DNA from: Rhodopirellula sp.
GTDB lineage: Bacteria > Planctomycetota > Planctomycetia > Pirellulales > Pirellulaceae
Direction: 5' to 3'
DNA: 27,599 nucleotides
NCBI GenBank assembly: GCA_003513555.1
Contig: DOPG01000069.1
Span: 1,591 to 29,189, forward strand
This document shows, piece by piece, positions 8,159-15,128 of the stretch. The notes under the pieces are model-generated. The model was not told the DNA's origin. It saw nothing but the letters and a program-made list of their open reading frames with translations, and searched no databases. The stretch's first letter is position 1. The number at the start of each line of letters is the position of its first letter. Both the position numbers and the translations under genes were made by a program.

Positions 8159-10306
8159 TCAATGATTGGTCACAAACTCTTTGCAGGTCAAAAGACTCCA
8201 AACAAAATCCTCGAGCAGACTTCGTCTTTCGCCATTAGTCTCTTTCAATTGCTGACTCCAGAATCGCTGTTCGATCTCTGTCACCGGCCTCGACAATGCC
8301 ACACGATAATACTCTTCGACAATGGCCTCGTTTGTCTTACCTTCAGCAATCAGTCGCGAGAGTCGCCCATTACCGCCTGCGATCCGTTGATTCAGAATTG
8401 GGCCATTGAAAAGATGCAGTTTCAATGTAAGCCCTCCCGTACCTGTCAAAGACACGGGCACCTCGCAACTATCTTTTCGTGCACATCTGCCCAGCGCATC
8501 GAGAGTTGCAGACTCTGTTTGCGGATTCACGAGCATCACGGCTCGCGTTCCTAACGGCTTATCACCATACGGTTCTGATATTCCCAGTACATCAGAAATG
8601 GCATCGGCCAAAACCTCTGGCTCCATAAGTTGGCCAATCCGGTGAGAGTAATAGCGAACATCACTCTCGTTACCGCTAATCGAATCACTGCTTCTCGCGT
8701 AGGCACTGCTGGCGGCAATCAATCGTAAGGTATGCCGGAGATCGAATCCATGTTCAACAAAATCATCGGCGAGTTTCTTTAGCAACTTAGGATGTGTTGC
8801 AGGATTAGTGGCTCTTAAATCATCAGCTGGCTCAACTAGCCCACGCCCCATCATCGATTTCCACAAACGATTCACAATCGCTCTTGCAAAGTAAGGGTTT
8901 TGATCAGCTACCAACCAATTTGCGAATGTAGTCAGTGGCTGATCGCTAGCGTCAACAAACTTCACACCAGGAATCCGTGGCCTTGCATTCTTCCCTGTCT
9001 TGGGATGAATGACCTGCCCATTATCTGAAGCCTCAACATTCTGACCCGAACGAATCTTGGCAAAGACAGACGCTAATCCGTGGTAATCATCTTGAGTCCA
9101 CTGGTCCAAGGGATGGTCGTGGCAATTGGCACAACGTAATCGAGTGCCCATGAACAACTCGCTGGTAAATTCGGCCTGCTCTCGTGCCCCGCTAACCGTG
9201 CGATAAAAATTGGCCGGCCCCACCTGGTGGGTATCTCCTTTCGCCGTCAAGATTTTTTTTGCAATGACGTCGTAACCAACATTTTCAGCAATCTGTCGTT
9301 GCAACCATTCGTGGTAGCGTTGGGTCCCAATTTCATTGCCCGGCTGAGCATGAATCCTAAGCAACTTGGCCAGTTGCAACGTCCAATATTCGGTGAACTC
9401 GTCTGAGTTTAACAGACGGTCGACCAGATCAATCCGACGTTTGGATTCATCATCTGCCAAAAACGCCTGCCTCATTTCTGCATCAGGTAATCTTCCCGTC
9501 AAATTCAAAGTAACGCGCCGCAGAAAGACATCATCTCCAGCATCCCCTGAGATAGGTATGCCAAGCGTCGCAAGTAAATCATTCACCGCCCTATCAATGA
9601 AATGTTTTTGATCAAAAACTTGTTTCTGTTCATCAGTGCTGACCTTCACGGACGATCCACGAAACGGCAATATGATTTCAACTGGCTTGACCTGACTGAG
9701 ATAGCGGGCGATGACAACGTGCCGTCCACCTCTAAGCACCCGAACCTCGGCCGTCTTGGAATCGATTTCAACGGCAACCGGATCCTCAGCAATGAAAACT
9801 GTTTGGCGAGTCACATTCCGAACAGAGCCATCTGAAAAGTGAGCGATGGCTTTCAAGTTCAATCGCTGATCGGGATGACGAATTACGACTGACGAAGGCG
9901 ACACTTCCAAACGCGAAAACTTTGGCCGCAGCTCCAAATTGTGGCGTTCTGCACCGGCTTGGATCCATTGCCTTAAACGTGCTGCAGCCTCTGATTCAGG
10001 ATCGAGCCTGAATCCACCTCCATGTTCCATCGCCTCGGTGGGCTTCATCAAAACCAAACTTTGTTCGGGTTCAAGCAGATTGACTCTGCGGCCTTTGAGC
10101 TCCAAAGCAATGGCTCGATAGTCAGCAACTGGATCACTGCCATACAACGACAACTTCAGACCACCTCGACCGATTGCGGCACCGTGACACGCACCGGTAT
10201 TGCATCCGGCCTTAGTCAAGACTGGCATGACATCATGGTCAAAGTCAACATCTGCGTTTGACTCTACGGGCAGTACAGCAACAAAAAGCATCCACCAGAT
10301 GAACAC
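8159..10306 (-). CDS. DUF1549/DUF1553 protein with planctomycete cytochrome-type motifs
   Basis: A 715-residue exported protein. Its short hydrophobic leader (residues 2-18) is followed by GCNTGACHGAAIGRGGLKLS, a Cys-rich motif with spacing C-X4-C-H (C35, C40, H41) typical of this branch of planctomycete proteins. Further domains in order are an immunoglobulin-like segment (about 110-215), DUF1549 (about 235-440, FIDRAVNDLLATLGIPISGD) with a true CXXCH (C392, C395, H396 in RCANCHDHPLDQWTQDDYHG), and DUF1553 (about 460-700, NPYFARAIVNRLWKSMMGRG and LRLIAASSAYARS). The CXXCH could bind haem c; electron transfer is inference. A GTG start at 10306 is chosen because AAGGAG lies six bases upstream. 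The gene is three bases from the preceding stop and upstream of its usual DUF1501 partner. Confidence 0.92.
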   Translation of the reverse strand: MFIWWMLFVAVLPVESNADVDFDHDVMPVLTKAGCNTGACHGAAIGRGGLKLSLYGSDPVADYRAIALELKGRRVNLLEPEQSLVLMKPTEAMEHGGGFRLDPESEAAARLRQWIQAGAERHNLELRPKFSRLEVSPSSVVIRHPDQRLNLKAIAHFSDGSVRNVTRQTVFIAEDPVAVEIDSKTAEVRVLRGGRHVVIARYLSQVKPVEIILPFRGSSVKVSTDEQKQVFDQKHFIDRAVNDLLATLGIPISGDAGDDVFLRRVTLNLTGRLPDAEMRQAFLADDESKRRIDLVDRLLNSDEFTEYWTLQLAKLLRIHAQPGNEIGTQRYHEWLQRQIAENVGYDVIAKKILTAKGDTHQVGPANFYRTVSGAREQAEFTSELFMGTRLRCANCHDHPLDQWTQDDYHGLASVFAKIRSGQNVEASDNGQVIHPKTGKNARPRIPGVKFVDASDQPLTTFANWLVADQNPYFARAIVNRLWKSMMGRGLVEPADDLRATNPATHPKLLKKLADDFVEHGFDLRHTLRLIAASSAYARSSDSISGNESDVRYYSHRIGQLMEPEVLADAISDVLGISEPYGDKPLGTRAVMLVNPQTESATLDALGRCARKDSCEVPVSLTGTGGLTLKLHLFNGPILNQRIAGGNGRLSRLIAEGKTNEAIVEEYYRVALSRPVTEIEQRFWSQQLKETNGERRSLLEDFVWSLLTCKEFVTNH

Positions 10307-10309
10307 CGC

Positions 10310-11311
10310 TCACTCCTTGTTTGACGATGACTTTGGGGTGGCCTTGGTCGGCTCGAGGTTGTCACGACTTTCTGTTTTATATTTCTGACACCATTCCCGT
10401 AAGACTTCCTGAACTGTGGAATTCCCATAATTTTTCAATCGGCCAGAATTCACAACCGCAGCTGCGATGCGGGCCAATTCGTTTTTTGCCTTTTCATTTT
10501 CGGCAACATATTCCTCGACTTGACTCGCAGCACGGCGTACTTCTTCGTTGGTGGCCTGTTTATTGATGACCCCTCGCAACAGTGTCGCAAGCTCGGCGTC
10601 TCGCCGTGTGTCTCCTCTACCATTTCTGGGAACATTCCCTGCACCGGCATTCTGCTTACCCGGGGTCATCCGCGAACGACCTGCATACCTGGCTTCCAGC
10701 TGATCCATTGATGGCACCTTACCCCCGCCCGAAACAGCCGCAATGGACTTAAGAATCTCAGGTCCATCGACCTGCAATTGTGGTTGAACAAGTGCAAAAT
10801 TTCCGGTGACCATCCCTTGGTTACCAACCAGAACTGTCACAATTACATTCCGATTGAGACCATACGCACCGGGCCCCTCTTTGCCGTCCATGAACATGCC
10901 GTATTGTACGTTGTCACTGAAAAGGCGTTGGACATTCTTTGACCACTTTGCTGTTGCTGTTGCATCATCTGTTAAAAACACAACTGCAACATTCATCCCT
11001 TTATCTTTCCGCTCTGCTGAAAATTTCGTGACGGCCCTCATCAACCCGAACCCAGGTCTGGTCAACTCATGAATAAAGATAAGAACGATGGGCTGCCCCT
11101 TTGCATCAGCAACAGGATTTAGAACCTTTCCTTCTGTATCCTCTACCAGCGAAGTGACTTTAAAACCAGACAGTGGTTCTCCAACCTGCGGACCGGAAAA
11201 TACAGCCTCGCTTGCTTTCTCCTCGACCTGCTGAGCTTGAACAGGCGGGGAGTAGTGGCAAAATACAACTACAAACGGCACGAAAAAAGCAAAACGAAGT
11301 AAGTGAGGCAT
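10310..11311 (-). CDS. Secreted thioredoxin-fold (redoxin-like) protein without CXXC
   Basis: With the ATG at 11311 the protein has 333 residues. This start has GAAGGA seven bases upstream and begins directly with a signal peptide (MPHLLRFAFFVPFVVVFCHY, cleavage near VQAQQ). The alternative TTG five codons upstream would place the Shine-Dalgarno inside the gene. Residues about 35-190 look like a redoxin fold: VGEPLSGFKVTSL, GQPIVLIFIHELTRPG, AVVFLTDDATATAKW, YGLNRNVIVTVLVGNQGMV. The place where peroxiredoxins or thioredoxins carry their active-site Cys has none, and only one Cys (near the C-terminus) remains in the mature chain. The distal 140 residues are charged and probably helical. Its stop is three bases from the next start and it contributes that gene's Shine-Dalgarno, so it appears to be the first gene of the operon. 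Function is unknown. Confidence 0.7.
   Translation of the reverse strand: MPHLLRFAFFVPFVVVFCHYSPPVQAQQVEEKASEAVFSGPQVGEPLSGFKVTSLVEDTEGKVLNPVADAKGQPIVLIFIHELTRPGFGLMRAVTKFSAERKDKGMNVAVVFLTDDATATAKWSKNVQRLFSDNVQYGMFMDGKEGPGAYGLNRNVIVTVLVGNQGMVTGNFALVQPQLQVDGPEILKSIAAVSGGGKVPSMDQLEARYAGRSRMTPGKQNAGAGNVPRNGRGDTRRDAELATLLRGVINKQATNEEVRRAASQVEEYVAENEKAKNELARIAAAVVNSGRLKNYGNSTVQEVLREWCQKYKTESRDNLEPTKATPKSSSNKE
10313..10318 (-). promoter_or_regulatory. Strong Shine-Dalgarno AAGGAG deciding a GTG start
   Basis: On the minus strand the last two sense codons of the redoxin-like gene (AAG GAG) form a full Shine-Dalgarno. The TGA and three further bases give a six-base spacer to GTG at 10306. This tight packing supports translational coupling of the two genes and the choice of GTG over the ATG five codons later. 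Confidence 0.75.
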
Positions 11312-11318
11312 TAGTAAT

Positions 11319-11324
11319 TCCTTC
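11319..11324 (-). promoter_or_regulatory. Shine-Dalgarno GAAGGA for the redoxin-like gene
   Basis: On the minus strand GAAGGA is followed by seven bases and then ATG at 11311. It decides the start in favour of that ATG over the upstream TTG at 11326. Confidence 0.7.
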
Positions 11325-11706
11325 AAACAAAATGAGATCTCTTAAGTTATTCCCATTGTGTCAGAGATAAAAACACCTTGCTGCCCCAGACAACAAGAAA
11401 TACGAGATCGTTGCAACACCGAGTGCGGCTAACCAAAACAACCAAGCAGAATGGCGAATTCAAGGCCTAAACTTCAGAATTTTTGCTCGATTATCAGGCT
11501 GACAGCACAACGCAGCACTTGTTAGCAGCTTTACCCGAGATCCAATATTCGCAGCGAATCCTCGTCGTGAACCTTTTTTTGAATACACCTAGCGATCCAA
11601 GGATTGTCCACTTCGCGGCGATTTGGCCTGCCTGCCGCCGCCTAGTAAATATCTATTAATGCCGACAACATTGGACCCGACATGAGCGTCATAGGGTACC
11701 AAGCAG

Positions 11707-11718
11707 CGTTTCGAAACG
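11707..11718. promoter_or_regulatory. Perfect 12-base palindrome CGTTTCGAAACG
   Basis: A fully self-complementary 12-mer in the divergent intergenic region. Its symmetry and position fit a dimeric repressor site, but no regulator is identified and a chance occurrence is possible. Confidence 0.3.
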
Positions 11719-11766
11719 ATTAGGTAAGCCATGCGGGATGCCCCCACGCTCAGTTACAAAAAGATA

Positions 11767-11786
11767 CCGGAAAACCATTTTTCCGG
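11767..11786. repeat. Inverted repeat, 8-base stem with 4-base loop
   Basis: CCGGAAAA and TTTTCCGG pair perfectly around CCAT. No T-tract follows on either strand, so it is not a standard terminator. It could be an operator or an RNA hairpin in the leader of the adaptor gene. Confidence 0.4.
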
Positions 11787-11857
11787 AAGCAATCGGTGCG
11801 ATACTAGAGCGAAGTCAGAAAAGCCCTTCCTGATTGTGTTGAACGAATCCAAAAACT

Positions 11858-11885
11858 CCGTTTTCACTTTCCGCCCCGTTTTCAC
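11858..11885 (+). repeat. Direct repeat CCGTTTTCAC, two copies 18 bases apart
   Basis: Identical 10-base copies lie at 11858-11867 and 11876-11885, upstream of the adaptor gene. The spacing is a little under two helical turns. A tandem activator site is possible; chance is not excluded. Confidence 0.3.
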
Positions 11886-12048
11886 GGGCAGTGACCGCAG
11901 CACCGCTTAACGCAGCATAAGTTGTTTCGATAAGGATTCATGATCCAAGCTAACCTGATGCATTACGTGTTCTAATTACAATTGCCTGTAAATCATCTCC
12001 ACGGCAGGCAAACTCACTCATATCACCTTCTGAAGAAGGCAAACGACC

Positions 12049-13692
12049 ATGTGGATCAAAATAGCAGTCGGCATTACAGCAATTGCGGCAATTGCGGCGG
12101 GAGCAGTTCCATTCTTGCAGCAGCGGGATGGAAATGTCGTTGACAAGTCACTGATGACCTACCAAGTCAGCCGTGGTGACCTCAGTGTGACCGTCACAGA
12201 AAACGGAATGTTGGAGAGTTCCAACAACGAAGAGATCAAATGCATGGTCAAAGGTGGCAGCACTGTCCTTTGGGTGATTGAGACAGGCACGATTGTTGAA
12301 ACAGGAGAAGAACTGGTTCGCATGGACACCTCGTTAATCGAAGACAACATCACCCAGCAACAAATAACTTACGAACGTGCAGTCGCCAACGAAATCATCG
12401 CACAAAGTGAAGTGGACGTTGCAAAAACCAACATTGAAGAGTATCTCAACGGCACCTATCTCGAAGAGCGGAATACGATTGAAAAGTCAATTTTCGACTC
12501 GGAGGAAATGGTCAAGAAGCGGCAGTTAGCATTTGAGTCCTCTTTGCGACTTGCATCCAAGGGAATGTTCGGCTCACTTCAGATGGAGAGCGAGCAATAT
12601 GCAGTCGACTCAGCACGCAAAGACCTCGAACTGCAGAAGAGCAAACTTGAGACCCTTGACCGTTACAAAAAGAAAAAGACACTTCAGCAATTGCAGAGCG
12701 CACTCAACGCTGCACAGGCGAGACTGGCTGCAGAAGAAGCGTCCCTGAAACTTGCAAAAGACAGACTGGACCGCGATAAAGAACAGCTGAAAAATTGCAT
12801 TATCACTGCACCAGCCGAGGGGATGGTAATTTTCCCATCTGCTGCCGAGTGGAAAGAGACCCCGGATATCGAAGAAGGTGCTCGCGTACGAGAGCAACAA
12901 ACTCTTCTCATGATTCCAGACACAAGCAAGATGCAGGTGAAGGTTGGCGTTCACGAATCGAAAGTGGGTCGTCTTCGTATTGGAATGACTGCCAAGGTTG
13001 CCTTGCAGGACCTCGAATTGACAGGCAAGGTTAACGAGATTGCCGAAGTCACCCGCCCGGCGGGTTGGTGGACAGGCAACATGGTGAAGTACGACACCAT
13101 GATTCGCTTGGATCCCCAGCCCGGACTAAAACCGGGCATGAGTGCAGTGGTGGACATTGTGCTTGCAAATTACACGGATGTTCTCAAAGTTCCTGTGGCT
13201 GCGATCGTAGAATCAACAGACGGCTACTTATGCTGGATTCGCAAGAACGGCCAGATTGAAAAAAGAAAGGTGACGCTGGGCGACACCAATGACGAGTACA
13301 CCGTGGTGGAGTCTGGATTGTCAGAGGGAGACGATGTTGTACTCAATCCACTTTCTCACCTGAAACAAGCGGAACAGGAGGCCCTAAAGCCGGGTAACTC
13401 CAGCAGGGTGAGCAGCCAATCAGTGGGAGACACTCCTGCGAAAGGAACAAACAAGAAAAGTGATTCCACTGCGACTCCCAAAAAATCTGCTGATGATCCC
13501 CAAAAAGAGAAGCCCCAAACGGACAGTCAAAAACTGATGAAAGCCGCGGACAAGAACGGCGATGGATTTTTGCAAAAGTCTGAGCTACCCTCAAGAGATC
13601 AAGCAAACTTTTCCAAAATTGACACTAACAAGGACAACAAAATCAGCGTCTCAGAACTGAGCGATGTCCTGGAATCGGCGAAAGGAAAATGA
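12049..13692 (+). CDS. HlyD/MacA-type periplasmic adaptor with C-terminal EF-hands
   Basis: A 547-residue membrane-fusion protein. It has an N-terminal anchor (residues 2-22), a first lipoyl half-motif (VTENGMLESSNNEEIKC through ETGEELVRMD, about 50-105), a long helical hairpin rich in Lys/Glu/Gln (about 110-245), a second lipoyl half (NCIITAPAEGMVIFP), and then a beta-barrel and membrane-proximal domain (ARVREQQTLLMIPDTSKMQV, LKPGMSAVVDIV, VPVAAIVESTDGY; to about 440). A charged linker (about 450-495) leads to two EF-hand loops: D501-K-N-G-D-G to E512, and D525-T-N-K-D-N to E536. Such adaptors link an ABC permease to an outer-membrane exit duct. The EF-hand tail is not part of standard MacA and would place calcium-binding loops in the periplasm. 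The gene overlaps the permease start by four bases (ATGA). Confidence 0.88.
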   Translation: MWIKIAVGITAIAAIAAGAVPFLQQRDGNVVDKSLMTYQVSRGDLSVTVTENGMLESSNNEEIKCMVKGGSTVLWVIETGTIVETGEELVRMDTSLIEDNITQQQITYERAVANEIIAQSEVDVAKTNIEEYLNGTYLEERNTIEKSIFDSEEMVKKRQLAFESSLRLASKGMFGSLQMESEQYAVDSARKDLELQKSKLETLDRYKKKKTLQQLQSALNAAQARLAAEEASLKLAKDRLDRDKEQLKNCIITAPAEGMVIFPSAAEWKETPDIEEGARVREQQTLLMIPDTSKMQVKVGVHESKVGRLRIGMTAKVALQDLELTGKVNEIAEVTRPAGWWTGNMVKYDTMIRLDPQPGLKPGMSAVVDIVLANYTDVLKVPVAAIVESTDGYLCWIRKNGQIEKRKVTLGDTNDEYTVVESGLSEGDDVVLNPLSHLKQAEQEALKPGNSSRVSSQSVGDTPAKGTNKKSDSTATPKKSADDPQKEKPQTDSQKLMKAADKNGDGFLQKSELPSRDQANFSKIDTNKDNKISVSELSDVLESAKGK

Positions 13693-15002
13693 GCAGTCTA
13701 CTGGGACAAACTCTGCTACTAGGGGTTAAGAGTCTGCTACTGCAAAAGATGCGGTCATCTCTGGCTGCACTCGGCATCTTCATTGGCACAACAACCGTCA
13801 TCTGGTTGGTAGCCATGGGCGAAGGTGTTAGCTACGACGCACAGCAGCAGATAATGGAACTGGGTGCCAAGAACATCATCATTCGAAGCGTCGAACCACA
13901 ATCAGCGGATAGTGCCGCAGAGCGAGTCAAGACTTACGGGTTGCTGCGAAAGGACTATCGACGAATCCTGAGCAATGTTCCAACCATCAGTAGTGCTGTT
14001 CCGATGAGGGAACTGAAGCGACAGTTTCTTGTCGATGGCAGAACCGCAGACGTCAATCTGGTGGGTTGCACACGAGAATACCTTGACCTAAATCATCTTC
14101 AGATTGCCCGTGGCAGATGGATGGCTCCTCAAGACGATGGTGGCAACGTCATCATCCTCGCGGATCAAACAGCAAAACGACTGTTTCCCCTCGGTAATCC
14201 GATTGGAAAGAAAGTAGGGGTTCAGAGTGACGTCTACACTGTCATCGGGCAAACAAAACCCCGGGCGGCGGCCGCCGCGATTGGTGGCAGCCTTGAAGCA
14301 CGTGATTATGCCTTTGACGCCTACATTCCATTGAAGACATTCGAGCAGCGTGTTGGCGATCAAATCATGACACGCCAGGGAGAAGGATTCAATTTTCGTG
14401 GCGAGATCGTAGAACTGACGCAAATCACTTTGACAGTCGACGACATCGAAACTGTCGATGCAACCGCTGCGATTATTGAGTTACTGCTGAAGGAAACTCA
14501 CGAGCAGGAAGATTACGCTGTCGTGGTACCCAAGGAACTGCTGGCCCAGGCAGCACGCACGAGAGCAATGTTTAATGTGCTCTTGGTGGTGATCGCTGGT
14601 ATCTCACTATTGGTGGGTGGCATCGGCATTATGAACATCATGCTGGCGACAGTTACTGAACGAACGAGAGAGATTGGGATTCGACGCGCGTTGGGCGCGC
14701 AACGAAGTGACATCATTTCGCAATTCTTGACTGAAACCCTGGTCCTGACGGGAAGTGGAGGCCTCTTGGGAGTTCTATTTGGATTGCTGTGCAAGCCGCT
14801 GTTCCAGTTGTTGCGTTATGTTGTGCTTCTGATCGATCCTAATTTATTGCCGCCTACGGTGTTAACCCTCGAACCAAGAATCGCTTATTGGTCCATTGGT
14901 CTTTCACTCTTCATCTCGTTGGGGGTTGGTTTGATTTTTGGTGTCTATCCGGCTCGCCGCGCGGCCTACATGAATCCAATTGATGCTTTAAGGCATGAAT
15001 AA
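13689..15002 (+). CDS. MacB/FtsX-type ABC transporter permease without its own ATPase
   Basis: A 437-residue permease with one N-terminal membrane segment (about residues 20-45), a large periplasmic MacB-PCD-like domain (about 50-280, including RRILSNVPTISSAVPMREL and LFPLGNPIGKKVGV), and three C-terminal membrane segments forming the FtsX domain (about 295-430). The FtsX signature GGIGIMNIMLATVTERTREI is followed by GIRRALGAQRSDI, and the end is YPARRAAYMNPIDALRHE. Length fits the permease half alone; no Walker A or B motif is present. It is coupled to the preceding adaptor gene through ATGA, with GGAAA just upstream of its start. No ATP-binding subunit lies within the window, so it must be encoded elsewhere. 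Substrates of MacB-like systems vary (antibiotics, peptides, lipoproteins), so none is assigned. Confidence 0.9.
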   Translation: MSSLLGQTLLLGVKSLLLQKMRSSLAALGIFIGTTTVIWLVAMGEGVSYDAQQQIMELGAKNIIIRSVEPQSADSAAERVKTYGLLRKDYRRILSNVPTISSAVPMRELKRQFLVDGRTADVNLVGCTREYLDLNHLQIARGRWMAPQDDGGNVIILADQTAKRLFPLGNPIGKKVGVQSDVYTVIGQTKPRAAAAAIGGSLEARDYAFDAYIPLKTFEQRVGDQIMTRQGEGFNFRGEIVELTQITLTVDDIETVDATAAIIELLLKETHEQEDYAVVVPKELLAQAARTRAMFNVLLVVIAGISLLVGGIGIMNIMLATVTERTREIGIRRALGAQRSDIISQFLTETLVLTGSGGLLGVLFGLLCKPLFQLLRYVVLLIDPNLLPPTVLTLEPRIAYWSIGLSLFISLGVGLIFGVYPARRAAYMNPIDALRHE

Positions 15003-15128
15003 CCCGCTTCATATTGAACGCCCAATTTCAAATGGACAAACTCATTCTGGTTCTGCTTCGCTCAGTTCTGGACGATCAACTCAATGTAATTAACAAACCG
15101 CGTAAAATCGTTTCGGCATCAAAAACCA

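Larger units (their letters stand above)
11312..12048. other. Long divergent intergenic region with palindromes and a direct repeat
   Basis: This 737-base stretch separates the minus-strand five-gene operon from the plus-strand adaptor/permease pair and must hold both promoters. I find no credible coding frame and no promoter match good enough to mark. It contains a perfect 12-base palindrome CGTTTCGAAACG (11707-11718), a perfect hairpin CCGGAAAA-CCAT-TTTTCCGG (11767-11786), the palindrome ATTCG-CAG-CGAAT near 11546, and a 10-base direct repeat CCGTTTTCAC at 11858 and 11876. These could be operator sites or part of an untranslated RNA. Confidence 0.5.

Noticed and set aside
11324..11326. TTG start for the redoxin-like gene
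   Set aside because: The Shine-Dalgarno GAAGGA overlaps this codon and is correctly spaced for the ATG at 11311.
11312..11420. Candidate sigma-70 promoter for the minus-strand operon (TTGTCT, 17 bases, TTATCT)
   Set aside because: The -10 element matches the consensus at only two of six positions.
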